Notes under the pieces: model-generated
The model's input: only the letters and a program-made list of their open reading frames with translations
Told to the model about the DNA's origin: nothing
The model's database searches: none
Part shown: positions 1-9,050 of the stretch, piece after piece
Layout: each line of letters begins with the position of its first letter
Position numbering within the stretch: position 1 is the first letter of the stretch
Made by a program: the position numbers and the translations under genes
Source: Gammaproteobacteria bacterium
Lineage (GTDB): Bacteria > Pseudomonadota > Gammaproteobacteria > Pseudomonadales > Pseudomonadaceae
Assembly: GCA_903970465.1 (NCBI GenBank)
Contig: CAJCIO010000041.1
Location: 1 to 36,637 of the forward strand
DNA length: 36,637 nt
Direction: 5' to 3'

Positions 1-318
1 GATCTGGCCAAGGTCGCACTGGGCATAGACTTCCAGAAAGTCTTCAGCATCAACAAGGGCTCGATCCCGGTGCGTACCGACATGTTGAACGACATGAGCA
101 AGTACGGCTTCGACTCCTGCGCCCAGACCGCCGCCAAGGACTTCCTTGCTGACGACAAGACCGGCGGCCTGCAGCCAAGCATGGCGCACAACATGGCCAC
201 CAACCTGGCCGTGCAAGGTGCGATCTTCGATACCGTGACCAACTACATCAACGATCCGAAAGCCGATCCGCAGGCAACCGCGAATAAGCTGGCGGGGGCG
301 ATCAAGTCGGCTCAGTAA
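1..318 (+). CDS. gtsA: Glucose/mannose ABC transporter substrate-binding protein, C-terminal fragment (partial)
   Basis: The reading frame is open from base 1 and gives the last 105 residues of a periplasmic solute-binding protein; the 5' part lies outside the window. The end matches extracellular solute-binding family 1 proteins: helical, with a polar tail ending in [10 protein letters not shown]. The product would capture glucose (and probably mannose) in the periplasm and deliver it to the GtsBC permease. The assignment relies mainly on context, because gtsB, gtsC, gtsD and oprB follow in the order known for Pseudomonas. A 204-bp gap holding a REP doublet separates it from gtsB, so the binding-protein gene may be expressed above the permease genes, as is common for ABC importers. 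That last point is inference. Confidence 0.85.
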   Translation, partial: DLAKVALGIDFQKVFSINKGSIPVRTDMLNDMSKYGFDSCAQTAAKDFLADDKTGGLQPSMAHNMATNLAVQGAIFDTVTNYINDPKADPQATANKLAGAIKSAQ

Positions 319-340
319 GGCTCAGGAGCGGTGGCGAGCC

Positions 341-414
341 CTTAGCGGGCAAGCCTTGCTCTCACAGTTGAGCGGTGTACAGCTGTGGGCGCAAAGCTTG
401 CTCGCGAAGGGGCC
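341..414. repeat. REP doublet between gtsA and gtsB
   Basis: Two imperfect inverted REP arms face each other. The left arm (344-367) reads AGCGGGCAAGCCTTGCTCTC and the right arm (383-414) contains GCAAAGCTTGCTCGCGAAGG. The element lies in the intercistronic gap downstream of the gtsA stop. REP hairpins in such places can stabilise the upstream transcript and so raise the ratio of binding protein to permease. That role is inference; the sequence similarity to the other REP copies in this window is direct. Confidence 0.8.
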
Positions 415-525
415 TGCCATGCACCCAGTTCACCCCTGTCGGAGCTTTCATTCGCGTACATCCTGTAGGGGGATGCAGGCGAACGTCCGGCAGGTTCTAT
501 TTGGTTTGACTACGGGATCACGTTG

Positions 526-1434
526 ATGAGCTCTGTCGCTGTGTCCAGCAAAGCTTCGCCGTTCGACGCGCTGCAACGCTGGCTCCCCAAGCTGGTCTTG
601 GCGCCCAGCATGCTGATCGTGTTGATCGGCTTCTACGGTTACATCCTCTGGACTGCGGTGATTTCGTTCACCAGCTCCAGCTTCATGCCCACTTACAAGT
701 GGGTCGGCCTGGCGCAGTACGCCCGGCTCTGGGACAACGATCGCTGGTGGGTCGCCAGCAAGAACCTCGCGGTATTCGGCTTCCTGTTCATTGCCATCAG
801 CCTGGTGCTTGGCGTGTTCCTGGCCGTACTGCTCGACCAACGCATTCGCCGCGAAGGCTTTATTCGCACGATTTATCTGTACCCCATGGCGCTGTCGATG
901 ATCGTCACCGGTACCGCCTGGAAATGGCTGCTGAACCCGGGCCTGGGCCTCGACAAGATGCTCCGTGACTGGGGCTGGGACGGCTTTCGCATGGACTGGC
1001 TGGTCGACCCGAGCCGTGTGGTGTACTGCCTGGTCATCGCGGCCGTCTGGCAGTCATCGGGCTTCGTCATGGCGTTGTTCCTGGCCGGGTTGCGCGGCGT
1101 CGATCAGTCGATCATCCGCGCCGCTCAGGTCGATGGCGCCAGCTTGCCGACTATCTATCTGCGCATCGTGCTGCCCAGCCTGCGCCCGGTGTTCTTCAGT
1201 GCCTTCATGATCCTCGCGCACATCGCCATCAAGAGTTTCGACCTGGTGGCGGCGATGACCGCTGGCGGCCCTGGCTACTCCTCGGACCTGCCAGCGATGT
1301 TCATGTATTCCTTCACCTTCAGCCGCGGACAGATGGCCATGGGCTCGGCCAGTGCGATCCTGATGTTGGGCGCAATTTTGACGATCCTGGTGCCGTATCT
1401 GTACTCCGAACTGCGAGGCAAGCGCCATGAGTGA
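526..1434 (+). CDS. gtsB: Glucose ABC transporter permease GtsB
   Basis: This is an inner-membrane permease of the MalF/UgpA-like (binding-protein-dependent transport) family, 302 residues. Six hydrophobic segments are visible, the first around residues 24-48. The EAA-loop signature for contact with the ATPase appears as RAAQVDGASLPTIYLRIVLP in the second half. I use the ATG at 526; an adjacent TTG at 523 is in frame but is a poorer choice. The gene overlaps gtsC by 8 bp, so the two are translationally coupled. GtsB pairs with GtsC to form the sugar channel powered by GtsD. Confidence 0.93.
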   Translation: MSSVAVSSKASPFDALQRWLPKLVLAPSMLIVLIGFYGYILWTAVISFTSSSFMPTYKWVGLAQYARLWDNDRWWVASKNLAVFGFLFIAISLVLGVFLAVLLDQRIRREGFIRTIYLYPMALSMIVTGTAWKWLLNPGLGLDKMLRDWGWDGFRMDWLVDPSRVVYCLVIAAVWQSSGFVMALFLAGLRGVDQSIIRAAQVDGASLPTIYLRIVLPSLRPVFFSAFMILAHIAIKSFDLVAAMTAGGPGYSSDLPAMFMYSFTFSRGQMAMGSASAILMLGAILTILVPYLYSELRGKRHE

Positions 1435-2272
1435 TCGACCACAACGTACGCCGCTGACCCTCAGCCGCGTGGCCATCTACGCGGTGTTGCTGATCGCCGC
1501 AGCGGTGTATCTGGTGCCGCTGGTGGTCATGCTGTTGACCAGCTTCAAGTCGCCCGATGATATCCGTACCGGCAACCTGCTGAGCTTGCCGGTCGTGGTC
1601 ACCGGCATCGGCTGGATCAAGGCCTGGGACACGGTCGGCGGGTACTTCTGGAACTCGGTGAGGATTACCATACCGGCGGTATTGATTTCGACCTTCATCG
1701 GTGCGCTCAACGGCTACGTGCTGTCGATGTGGCGCTTCCGTGGCTCGCAATTGTTTTTCGGCCTGTTACTGTTCGGCTGCTTCCTGCCGTTTCAGACCGT
1801 GCTGCTGCCGGCGTCATTCACCCTGGGCAAGCTCGGCCTGGCCAACACCACCACGGGGCTGGTGCTGGTGCACATCGTGTACGGCCTGGCGTTCACCACG
1901 CTGTTTTTCCGCAACTACTACACCAGCGTGCCCGGTGCCTTGGTGGCGGCAGCACGGCTGGATGGCGCGGGTTTTTTTACTATCTTCAACAAGATCCTGT
2001 TGCCGATGTCGATCCCCATCATCATGGTCTGCCTCATCTGGCAGTTCACTCAGATATGGAACGACTTCCTGTTCGGGGTGGTGTTCGCCAGTGGTGACGT
2101 GCAGCCGATCACGGTGGCGCTCAACAACCTGGTCAACACCAGCACCGGGGTCAAGGAATACAACGTAGACATGGCCGCGGCGATGATCGCCGGGCTGCCG
2201 ACACTGCTGGTGTATGTACTGGCGGGCAAGTATTTCCTGCGTGGGCTCGCTGCCGGCGCGGTCAAGGGGTAG
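1427..2272 (+). CDS. gtsC: Glucose ABC transporter permease GtsC
   Basis: This is the second inner-membrane permease, of the MalG-like family, 281 residues. It has an N-terminal membrane segment (about residues 12-38), further hydrophobic helices, and an EAA loop, AARLDGAGFFTIFNKILLPM, followed by the last two helices. Its ATG lies inside the end of gtsB, with a GAGG Shine-Dalgarno sequence just upstream, and the stop is 3 bp before gtsD. Together with GtsB it forms the heterodimeric translocation path for glucose. Length and order fit the known Pseudomonas gts operon. Confidence 0.93.
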   Translation: MSDRPQRTPLTLSRVAIYAVLLIAAAVYLVPLVVMLLTSFKSPDDIRTGNLLSLPVVVTGIGWIKAWDTVGGYFWNSVRITIPAVLISTFIGALNGYVLSMWRFRGSQLFFGLLLFGCFLPFQTVLLPASFTLGKLGLANTTTGLVLVHIVYGLAFTTLFFRNYYTSVPGALVAAARLDGAGFFTIFNKILLPMSIPIIMVCLIWQFTQIWNDFLFGVVFASGDVQPITVALNNLVNTSTGVKEYNVDMAAAMIAGLPTLLVYVLAGKYFLRGLAAGAVKG

Positions 2273-2275
2273 AAC

Positions 2276-3436
2276 ATGGCAACGCTTGAACTGCGCAATG
2301 TAAACAAGACCTACGGCAGCGGTTTGCCGGACACCTTGAAAAATATCGAACTGAAGATCAATGACGGCGAATTCCTGATTCTGGTCGGTCCTTCGGGCTG
2401 TGGTAAATCCACGTTGATGAACTGCATCGCGGGCCTTGAAAATATCTCCGGTGGCGCGATCCTGGTGGATGACAGCGATATCAGCGGCATGAGCCCGAAG
2501 GATCGCGACATCGCCATGGTGTTCCAGTCCTATGCGCTGTACCCCACCATGACCGTGCGCGAGAACATCGCCTTCGGCCTGAAGATTCGCAAGATGGCCC
2601 CGGCAGCCATTGAAGAAGAAGTCGCCCGTGTCGCCAAGCTGTTGCAGATCGAACACCTGCTGGGCCGCAAGCCGGGCCAGCTGTCCGGCGGCCAGCAGCA
2701 GCGTGTGGCGATGGGCCGGGCCTTGGCGCGGCGGCCGAAGATCTATCTGTTCGACGAGCCGCTGTCCAACCTGGACGCCAAGCTGCGCGTGGAAATGCGC
2801 ACTGAAATGAAACTGATGCACCAGCGCCTCAAGACCACCACCGTGTACGTGACCCACGACCAGATCGAGGCCATGACCCTGGGCGACAAGGTGGCGGTGA
2901 TGAAGGACGGCATCATCCAGCAATTCGGCACGCCCAAGGACATCTACAACGATCCGGCCAATCTGTTCGTCGCCAGTTTCATCGGTTCACCGCCGATGAA
3001 CTTCATTCCGCTGCGCCTGCAACGCCAGGACGGCCGCCTGGTGGCGCTGCTCGACAGCGGCCAGGCGCGTTGTGAACTGGCTCTGGGCATCGACGAGGCC
3101 GGCCTCGAGGATCGCGAAGTGATCCTCGGCATGCGCCCGGAGCAGATCGGTCTGGTGGGCAATGATGCCAGCGAGTTGCCGAGTATCCGCGCCGAAGTAC
3201 AGGTCATCGAACCGACCGGGCCGGACACCTTGGTTTTTGTTACCCTTAATCAGACCAAGGTCTGTTGCCGCCTGGCACCGGACATGGCGCCACAGGTAGG
3301 CGAGACCCTCAACCTGCAGTTCGATCCGAGCAAGGTGTTGCTGTTCGACGCCAAGAGCGGCGAACGTCTGGGGGTTGTCGGCCAGCCGCAGTCCGCACCT
3401 CGCGCCGGTAACGTCGCGCAGTTCAAGGGCCGTTGA
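2276..3436 (+). CDS. gtsD: Glucose ABC transporter ATP-binding protein GtsD (MalK/UgpC type)
   Basis: This is a cytoplasmic ATPase of 386 residues that drives sugar import through GtsBC. Walker A is GPSGCGKS at residues 38-45, the Q-loop glutamine is in [10 protein letters not shown] (81-90), the ABC signature LSGGQ is at 136-140, Walker B YLFDE is at 157-161, and the H-loop histidine is His194. The portion after about residue 235 is the MalK-type regulatory (TOBE/OB) domain. The start follows gtsC by 3 bp with AGGGG upstream. In related systems the C-terminal domain can receive regulatory signals; nothing in the sequence shows that here. Confidence 0.95.
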   Translation: MATLELRNVNKTYGSGLPDTLKNIELKINDGEFLILVGPSGCGKSTLMNCIAGLENISGGAILVDDSDISGMSPKDRDIAMVFQSYALYPTMTVRENIAFGLKIRKMAPAAIEEEVARVAKLLQIEHLLGRKPGQLSGGQQQRVAMGRALARRPKIYLFDEPLSNLDAKLRVEMRTEMKLMHQRLKTTTVYVTHDQIEAMTLGDKVAVMKDGIIQQFGTPKDIYNDPANLFVASFIGSPPMNFIPLRLQRQDGRLVALLDSGQARCELALGIDEAGLEDREVILGMRPEQIGLVGNDASELPSIRAEVQVIEPTGPDTLVFVTLNQTKVCCRLAPDMAPQVGETLNLQFDPSKVLLFDAKSGERLGVVGQPQSAPRAGNVAQFKGR

Positions 3437-3441
3437 AAACC

Positions 3442-3463
3442 GGCGAATGGCCTGTCATTCGCC
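3442..3463 (+). other. Intercistronic hairpin between gtsD and oprB
   Basis: A perfect 8-bp stem (GGCGAATG / CATTCGCC) encloses a 6-base loop, starting 6 bp after the gtsD stop. No T-run follows, so it is not a standard intrinsic terminator. It may protect the upstream message or cause partial attenuation before oprB. The structure is direct; its role is inference. Confidence 0.6.
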
Positions 3464-3509
3464 TATCGAGTTGTCACTGCTGCATGCCCCGGCTTGAAGG
3501 GTTGGGGCT

Positions 3510-3520
3510 AATAACAATAA
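3510..3520 (+). promoter_or_regulatory. Candidate Crc/Hfq catabolite-repression site in the oprB leader
   Basis: AATAACAATAA fits the AAnAAnAA pattern bound by Hfq with Crc in Pseudomonas, and it extends for one more repeat. It ends 16 bases before the oprB ATG, next to the GAGGA Shine-Dalgarno sequence. Binding there would block translation when preferred carbon sources are present. Sugar-uptake genes are known Crc targets in Pseudomonas; that this copy is used is inference. Confidence 0.6.
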
Positions 3521-3536
3521 AACGAGGACGCAAAGG

Positions 3537-4898
3537 ATGAACAAGTACACCACCAAGGCACCCGCCAGATTGCAGTTGATCGGGCGGCTGTCGATGCTCG
3601 GAGCGTTGGGGCTCGCGGGCTCGGCCCAGGCGACCGAAGCGTTTGATGTCAACTCGCCGTGGATGTCCGGCGACTGGGGCGGCACACGTACCGAGCTGCT
3701 GAACAAGGGCTACGATTTTTCCCTGGAGTACGTGGGCGAAGTCGGCAGCAACCTCAAGGGCGGTTACAACGACGACACCACAGCGCGCTACAGCGACCAG
3801 TTCGCCTTGGGCGTGAAATTCGACCTGCAGAAAATCCTTGGCTGGAATGACGCTGAAGCCAAGATCACCATCACCGAGCGTAGTGGTCGCAACATTTCCA
3901 ACGACCGTATCGGCGACCCGCGTGGCGGCACCTTCAGCTCGTCCCAAGAGGTATGGGGGCGTGGCCAGACCTACCGCCTGACCCAGATGTGGATCAAGCA
4001 GAAGTACTTCGACGGCGCACTAGATGTGAAAGTCGGCCGCTTCGGCCCGGGCGAGGAGTTCAACAGCTTCCCGTGCGACTTCCAGAACCTGGCCTTCTGC
4101 GGTTCGCAAGTGGGTAACTGGGCCGGTAGCGTCTGGTACAACTGGCCGGTCAGCCAGTGGGCGTTGCGCGTCAAGTATCACCTGACGCCGGACGTCTACG
4201 CGCAGATCGGTGCGTTCGAGCAGAACCCGTCGAACCTGGATCGCCAGAACGGCTTCAAGCTCAGCGGTAGCGGTACCAAGGGCGTGTTGTTGCCGGTCGA
4301 ACTGGTATGGACGCCGAAGGTCAACGACTTGCCCGGCGAATACCGTGTGGGCTACTACAAGAGCTCGGCGCAAGCTGACGATGTCTACGAAGGTGCTGAT
4401 GGTCAGGCCCAGCCGATCTCCGGCGGTGCTTACAAGTCGCACGACAGCAAGCACGGCTGGTGGGTCGTGGCGCAGCAACAGCTGACCACCCACAACGGCG
4501 ACAAGAACCGCGGCCTGAGCGTTTTCGCCAACGCCACGGTGCATGACAAGGCCACCAACTACATCGACAACTACCAACAGTTCGGTTTCACCTACAAGGG
4601 CCCGTTCGATGCGCGTCCAAAGGATGACATCGGTATTGGTTTGGCACGGATCCACGTCAACGATGATGCACAGGACCGTCGCCGTCTGGTCAACGACCTG
4701 AGCGGCATCACCGACTACGACAACCCAGGCTACCTGCCGGTGCAGAGCACCGAGTACAACGCCGAGATCTACTACGGGTTCCACCTGGCCAACTGGCTGA
4801 CCGTGCGGCCCAACCTGCAGTACGTGAAGCACCCTGGTGGTATCGACAAGGTTGATGACGCTATCGTCGCTGGCCTGAAGATTCAGTCGAGCTTCTGA
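3537..4898 (+). CDS. oprB: Carbohydrate-selective porin OprB
   Basis: This is an outer-membrane porin of the OprB family, 453 residues, which lets glucose and related sugars enter the periplasm. A Sec signal peptide is clear: a basic start, a hydrophobic stretch LSMLGALGLAGSAQA, and predicted cleavage near residue 32. The mature part starts with SPWMSGDWGGTRTELLNKGY, the typical OprB opening, and is rich in aromatic-polar beta-strand patterns. It ends in phenylalanine (IQSSF), as expected for BAM-inserted barrels. The ATG has GAGGA about 8 bases upstream. It lies 100 bp after gtsD and probably shares its transcript. No galactose-mutarotase gene (mro) follows, unlike in P. putida. Confidence 0.96.
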   Translation: MNKYTTKAPARLQLIGRLSMLGALGLAGSAQATEAFDVNSPWMSGDWGGTRTELLNKGYDFSLEYVGEVGSNLKGGYNDDTTARYSDQFALGVKFDLQKILGWNDAEAKITITERSGRNISNDRIGDPRGGTFSSSQEVWGRGQTYRLTQMWIKQKYFDGALDVKVGRFGPGEEFNSFPCDFQNLAFCGSQVGNWAGSVWYNWPVSQWALRVKYHLTPDVYAQIGAFEQNPSNLDRQNGFKLSGSGTKGVLLPVELVWTPKVNDLPGEYRVGYYKSSAQADDVYEGADGQAQPISGGAYKSHDSKHGWWVVAQQQLTTHNGDKNRGLSVFANATVHDKATNYIDNYQQFGFTYKGPFDARPKDDIGIGLARIHVNDDAQDRRRLVNDLSGITDYDNPGYLPVQSTEYNAEIYYGFHLANWLTVRPNLQYVKHPGGIDKVDDAIVAGLKIQSSF

Positions 4899-4909
4899 GG
4901 ATGTAAAAG

Positions 4910-4934
4910 CGGGGGAGGGGCAATCCCTTCCCCG
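4910..4934 (+). terminator. Possible terminator hairpin after oprB
   Basis: CGGGGGAGGG pairs with CCCTTCCCCG (10 bp with one G-T pair) around a short loop, 12 bases after the oprB stop. Only a weak T-rich tail (TTCGTCTT) follows, so termination may be inefficient or may depend on Rho. Confidence 0.45.
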
Positions 4935-4949
4935 TTCGTCTTGATGGCT

Positions 4950-5022
4950 CCTTTGCGAACCAGCTTTGCTTGCACAGGCGTACACCGCGCCATGGTGGTA
5001 GCAAGACTGGCCCGCGAAGGCC
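4950..5022. repeat. Diverged REP doublet between oprB and hexR
   Basis: Two arms resembling the REP core are still visible: TTTGCGAACCAGCTTTGCTT on the left and GCAAGACTGGCCCGCGAAGG on the right, in inverted orientation. They are more mutated than the copies at 21089 and 33467. The element sits between the convergent 3' ends of oprB and hexR. Confidence 0.6.
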
Positions 5023-5043
5023 GTTACGCGGTGAGCCTGCTGT

Positions 5044-5904
5044 TCACTCCTCCGCCGGATACCGGCTGGCGTTCAGACTCTCTTTGATCTTGCGCAAATG
5101 CGGCTGGAAGTCAGTGCCGCGACGAAGGGTCATGCCTGTGGCCAGCACATCGAGTACGGTCAACTGAATGATGCGCGAAGTCATCGGCATGTAGATGTCG
5201 GTGTCTTCGGGCAGCGGGATGTTCAGGCTCATGGAGCAAGCCTGGGCCAGCGGCGAGTTCATGGCCGTCAGGCCTAGCACCGAGGCGCCGTTTTCCCGCG
5301 CCGTGCGCGCCACTTCCACCAGCTCGCGGGTACGCCCGGTGTAGGAAATGATCACGAACAACTCGCCAGTGTGGGCCACCGATGCCAGCATGCGTTGCAT
5401 CAGCACGTCGGCGTGGGCCGTGACCGCCAGGTTGAAGCGGAAAAACTTGTGCTGCGCATCCATGGCCACTGGCGCAGAAGCCCCGAGGCCGAAGAAGTGG
5501 ATCTGCCGCGCCTGGATCATCATGTCGACAGCGCGGCTGACCAGTGCCGGGTCCAGTTGCTGGCACGCACTGTCCAATGAGGCGATGGCGCTGGCAAAGA
5601 TTTTTTGCGTATAAGCCGCCGGGTCGTCATCCTCCTCCACGGCGCGGCTCACATAAGCGGCGCCGCTGGCCAGGCTCTGCGCCAGTTGCAGCTTGAGCTC
5701 GGGATAACCGCTGACACCGAACGAGCGGCAAAAACGGTTGACGGTCGGTTCGCTGACCTTGGCCGCCTGGGCCAAGGCGGCGATACTGAAGCGAGTGGCC
5801 TGCTGAGGGTTGAGCAAGATGGCTTCGGCCACCTTGCGCTCGGCCTTGTTGAGCTCTTCCAGGCGACCTTTGATCTGCTCCAGAAGGTTTCGCGCGCGGT
5901 CCAT
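5044..5904 (-). CDS. hexR: Transcriptional repressor HexR (RpiR family)
   Basis: This is a 286-residue RpiR-family regulator. An N-terminal helix-turn-helix domain (about residues 1-77, with [20 protein letters not shown] as the recognition region) is followed by a sugar-isomerase (SIS) domain, of which [20 protein letters not shown] is the typical start. In Pseudomonas, HexR represses zwf-pgl-eda, edd and gap-1 and is released by 2-keto-3-deoxy-6-phosphogluconate, the intermediate cleaved by Eda. The ATG at 5904 has AGGAG suitably placed. It is divergent from zwf, with a HexR-like palindrome in the shared gap. Length matches known HexR. Confidence 0.95.
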   Translation of the reverse strand: MDRARNLLEQIKGRLEELNKAERKVAEAILLNPQQATRFSIAALAQAAKVSEPTVNRFCRSFGVSGYPELKLQLAQSLASGAAYVSRAVEEDDDPAAYTQKIFASAIASLDSACQQLDPALVSRAVDMMIQARQIHFFGLGASAPVAMDAQHKFFRFNLAVTAHADVLMQRMLASVAHTGELFVIISYTGRTRELVEVARTARENGASVLGLTAMNSPLAQACSMSLNIPLPEDTDIYMPMTSRIIQLTVLDVLATGMTLRRGTDFQPHLRKIKESLNASRYPAEE

Positions 5905-6023
5905 GGTGTCTCCTGGTTAGGGGAAAACAGCCGTTGGGCATCTGCCATGAGGCTGTCGTCAGGGTGGTCTATCGTACTGATGGCCCACTGGGATCACCAC
6001 TTGAATCTGGTGAAACGGCCAAA

Positions 6024-6042
6024 TGTTGTGGTTATTACTACA
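6024..6042. promoter_or_regulatory. Candidate HexR operator before zwf
   Basis: TGTTGTGGTTATTACTACA is an interrupted palindrome: TGTTGT against TGTAGT on the opposite strand (5 of 6) around a 7-base centre. It lies 65 bp before the zwf start, in the hexR/zwf intergenic region. P. putida HexR is known to bind a palindrome at this location. Position and symmetry are direct; the binding is inference from the family. Confidence 0.65.
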
Positions 6043-6106
6043 TTTACCTTGAAAATCGCCGTTGAAAACGGTATCTCTACTTCAACTTGATAAAAGAAAA
6101 AACATC

Positions 6107-7576
6107 ATGCTCTCGAATCCTGCAGACCCTTGCACATTTGCCCTGTTCGGCGCCTTGGGCGACCTGGCACTGCGCAAACTGTTCCCGGCGTTGTACCAGC
6201 TGGACAGAGCCGAGCTGTTGCACGCCGAAACGCGCATTCTGGCGCTGTCACGTGAAGCCGGCACGGTGGACGAGCACCTGGCGAACATCGAGTCGCGCCT
6301 GCGCAGCTTCGTCGGCGAAGCGCAGATCGAAGAGGAGGCGCTCAAGCGTTTCCTGGCGCGTCTGAGCTACGTGCATGTGGACTTTCTCGAGGTCAACGAC
6401 TACTACGCGCTGGCCGAAGTGGTGGGGGATGTCGATCAATTGATCGCTTACTTCGCGACCCCCGCAGCGGTCTACGGTGCCATCTGCGAGAACCTGGCCA
6501 AGGCCGGATTGACCGAGCGTACCCGCGCTGTGCTGGAGAAACCCATTGGCCACGACCTGGAGTCGTCGCGCCGGGTCAACGATGCGGTGGCGCAGTATTT
6601 TCCGGAAAACCGCGTTTATCGGATCGACCACTATCTGGGCAAGGAGACGGTGCAGAACCTCATTGCCCTGCGCTTTGCCAACAGCCTGTTCGAAACCCAG
6701 TGGAACCAGAATTCCATCTCCCACGTGGAGATCACCGTGGCCGAAAAGGTCGGTATCGAGGGCCGCTGGGGCTACTTCGACAAGGCTGGCCAACTGCGCG
6801 ACATGATCCAGAACCACCTGTTGCAGTTGCTGTGCCTGATCGCCATGGACCCACCGGCGGACCTTTCGGCCGACAGTATCCGCGACGAGAAGGTCAAGGT
6901 GCTCAAGGCGCTGGCGCCGATCACTTCCGACGGCCTGACCACGCAAGTGGTGCGCGGCCAATACATCGCCGGTTACGCCGAGGGCAAGCCGGTCCCGGGT
7001 TACCTGGAGGAAGAAAACTCCAATACCCAGAGCGACACCGAAACCTTCGTCGCCCTGCGTGCCGATATCCGCAACTGGCGTTGGGCCGGGGTGCCGTTCT
7101 ATCTGCGGACCGGCAAGCGCATGCCACAAAAGCTGTCGCAGATAGTGATCCACTTCAAGGAACCGCCGCATTACATCTTCGCCCCTGAGCAGCGCCTGCA
7201 GATCGGCAACAAATTGATCATCCGCCTGCAACCGGATGAAAGCATTTCGTTGCGGGTAATGACCAAGGAGCAGGGCCTGGACAAGGGCATGCAATTGCGT
7301 AGCGGTCCATTGCAACTGAATTTTTCCGACACTAATCGCGGCGGCCGTACTCCAGATGCCTATGAGCGTCTGCTGCTGGAAGTGATGAAGGGCAACCAGA
7401 ACCTGTTTGTCCGCAAAGATGAAATCGAATACGCGTGGAAGTGGTGTGATCAGCTCATTGCCGGCTGGAAAAAGTCCGCCGATGCGCCCAAGCCGTACGC
7501 GGCCGGGTCGTGGGGGCCGATGAGCTCGATTGCACTGATTACCCGCGATGGGAGGTCTTGGTATGGCGATATCTGA
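6107..7576 (+). CDS. zwf: Glucose-6-phosphate 1-dehydrogenase
   Basis: The product oxidises glucose-6-phosphate to 6-phosphogluconolactone with NAD(P)+, feeding the Entner-Doudoroff and pentose-phosphate routes. It has 489 residues from the ATG at 6107 ([14 protein letters not shown]), the usual length; an in-frame TTG at 6062 is not needed. The nucleotide-binding fingerprint is GALGDLA at 15-21. The substrate-binding signature RIDHYLGKE is at about 172-180, with the catalytic-base histidine further on in the family fold. It overlaps pgl by 14 bp. The ribosome site is only a purine-rich AAAAGAAAAAA run, which also resembles a Crc/Hfq target. Confidence 0.96.
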   Translation: MLSNPADPCTFALFGALGDLALRKLFPALYQLDRAELLHAETRILALSREAGTVDEHLANIESRLRSFVGEAQIEEEALKRFLARLSYVHVDFLEVNDYYALAEVVGDVDQLIAYFATPAAVYGAICENLAKAGLTERTRAVLEKPIGHDLESSRRVNDAVAQYFPENRVYRIDHYLGKETVQNLIALRFANSLFETQWNQNSISHVEITVAEKVGIEGRWGYFDKAGQLRDMIQNHLLQLLCLIAMDPPADLSADSIRDEKVKVLKALAPITSDGLTTQVVRGQYIAGYAEGKPVPGYLEEENSNTQSDTETFVALRADIRNWRWAGVPFYLRTGKRMPQKLSQIVIHFKEPPHYIFAPEQRLQIGNKLIIRLQPDESISLRVMTKEQGLDKGMQLRSGPLQLNFSDTNRGGRTPDAYERLLLEVMKGNQNLFVRKDEIEYAWKWCDQLIAGWKKSADAPKPYAAGSWGPMSSIALITRDGRSWYGDI

Positions 7577-8273
7577 ACTGCAACTGCCCCAGGGTGTAAG
7601 CACCCACGAATTCCCCAGCGCGCCATTGCTGGCCGAGGCGTTGGCCGAACGCGTGGTGGGGCAACTGCGCGAGGCCATCGAGGCGCGTGGCGTGGCCACG
7701 CTGGTGGTCTCCGGGGGCAAGAGCCCGATTGCGTTGTTCCAGCATCTGGTACGCCTGCCGCTGGACTGGTCCAAGGTGGTGATCACCTTGGCGGACGAAC
7801 GCTGGGTCCCGGTCGAGCACGTCGACAGCAACGAAGCGCTACTGCGACGTTACCTGCTGGTAGGCGCGGTGGCCAAGGCGAAATTCATCGGCCTGTACCG
7901 CTCCGCCGAGAGTCAGGAAAAGGCCGCGCTGGCCGCTGACGAAGCGCTGGTCGAGCTGCCGGCCATCGACGTGCTGGTGCTGGGCATGGGCGACGACGGT
8001 CATACCGCCTCGCTATTCCCGAACAGCCCGAACCTGACCGAGGCGCTCGACCCGCAAGGTACTCGTCGCTGCTGGCCGATGCTGGCGCCGACCGTGCCCC
8101 ATCAACGCTTGAGCATGAGCCGCGCGCTGCTGGCCAGCGCCCGGTACCCGCTGTTGTCCATTTCCGGACAGGGCAAACTCGATACTCTGCGCACGGCGGC
8201 AAGTGGCGATGAAGCCACTATGCCGGTACGTGCCTTTTTGCAATCCCCGTTGGAAATCTACTGGTGCCCATGA
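7563..8273 (+). CDS. pgl: 6-phosphogluconolactonase
   Basis: This is a 236-residue DevB/NagB-fold hydrolase that opens 6-phosphogluconolactone to 6-phosphogluconate in the cytoplasm. The conserved motifs are [11 protein letters not shown] near residue 46, TLADERWVP, and [13 protein letters not shown], the last being the lactonase hallmark. I chose the ATG at 7563 because GGAGG lies 7 bases upstream. The ATG at 7548 is in frame but would place the Shine-Dalgarno sequence inside the gene. The start overlaps the zwf end, and the stop overlaps the eda region, so the three genes are translationally coupled. Confidence 0.94.
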   Translation: MAISELQLPQGVSTHEFPSAPLLAEALAERVVGQLREAIEARGVATLVVSGGKSPIALFQHLVRLPLDWSKVVITLADERWVPVEHVDSNEALLRRYLLVGAVAKAKFIGLYRSAESQEKAALAADEALVELPAIDVLVLGMGDDGHTASLFPNSPNLTEALDPQGTRRCWPMLAPTVPHQRLSMSRALLASARYPLLSISGQGKLDTLRTAASGDEATMPVRAFLQSPLEIYWCP

Positions 8274-8290
8274 GCCAAGGACCCGCCGCT

Positions 8291-8959
8291 ATGACGACGC
8301 CCGCACAACAACAAAGCCGCATGGCCGACAAGATCGCCCGCATCGACGCGATTTGCGCGCAAGCGCGCATCCTGCCGGTGATCACGATCAACCGCGAACA
8401 GGACATCCTGCCCATGGCCGATGCCCTGGCCGCCGGTGGTCTGCGGACCCTGGAGGTAACGTTGCGCTCCGAGCTGGGCCTCAAGGCCATCAAGGTCCTG
8501 CGTGAGCAACGCCCTGAATTGTCGATCGGCGCCGGTACGGTGCTGAGTCGCGAGATGTATGCCGCAGTCGAGGCTGCCGGCGCGCAGTTCGTCGTGACCC
8601 CAGGGGTGACTCAGGACATCTTGCAAGTGGGCCTCGAAAGCGACCTGCCGTTGTTGGCAGGCACCTCCAGCGCTTCCGACATCATGCTTGGCTATGCCCT
8701 GGGCTATCGGCGTTTCAAATTGTTCCCTGCTGAAGTCAGTGGCGGTGTCGCCGCCCTCAAGGCTTTGGGTGGTCCGTTCGTAGGTGTGCGCTTTTGCCCG
8801 ACCGGCGGCGTGGGCCCGGCCAACATCAAGAGCTACATGAGCCAGCCCAATGTGATGTGCGTGGGCGGCAGCTGGATGCTCGATAGCGCCTGGATCAAGA
8901 ATGGCGACTGGGCTCGTGTCCAGGAAGCCAGTGCCGAGGCGCTCGCGTTGCTGGATTGA
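8291..8959 (+). CDS. eda: 2-dehydro-3-deoxy-phosphogluconate (KDPG) aldolase
   Basis: The product cleaves KDPG to pyruvate and glyceraldehyde-3-phosphate, the last Entner-Doudoroff step. From the ATG at 8291 it has 222 residues. The catalytic Glu55 (TLEVTLRS) and Schiff-base Lys143 (RRFKLFPAE) are 88 residues apart, the same spacing as Glu45 and Lys133 in E. coli Eda. AAGGA sits 9 bases before this ATG. An ATG at 8270, overlapping the pgl stop, would add 7 residues and cannot be excluded. It lies in one operon with zwf and pgl and is closed by the terminator at 8997. Confidence 0.94.
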   Translation: MTTPAQQQSRMADKIARIDAICAQARILPVITINREQDILPMADALAAGGLRTLEVTLRSELGLKAIKVLREQRPELSIGAGTVLSREMYAAVEAAGAQFVVTPGVTQDILQVGLESDLPLLAGTSSASDIMLGYALGYRRFKLFPAEVSGGVAALKALGGPFVGVRFCPTGGVGPANIKSYMSQPNVMCVGGSWMLDSAWIKNGDWARVQEASAEALALLD

Positions 8960-8996
8960 CTCTCTGTTTTTTTTGCATGGCTTGACGGCTATTTGT

Positions 8997-9025
8997 GGTG
9001 CGCTCGGTCGGCGCACCTTTTTTTT
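8997..9025 (+). terminator. Intrinsic terminator of the zwf-pgl-eda operon
   Basis: A 7-bp perfect stem GGTGCGC / GCGCACC encloses a 7-base loop and is followed directly by eight T residues. It begins 38 bp after the eda stop. It is a strong rho-independent terminator by inspection. Confidence 0.9.
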
Positions 9026-9050
9026 GCCTTCGAAAAACTTGCCGCTGCTC

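Noticed and set aside
6248..7831. A 527-codon minus-strand frame opposite zwf and pgl.
   Set aside because: It is antisense to two well-conserved enzymes, and the translation has no recognisable domain.
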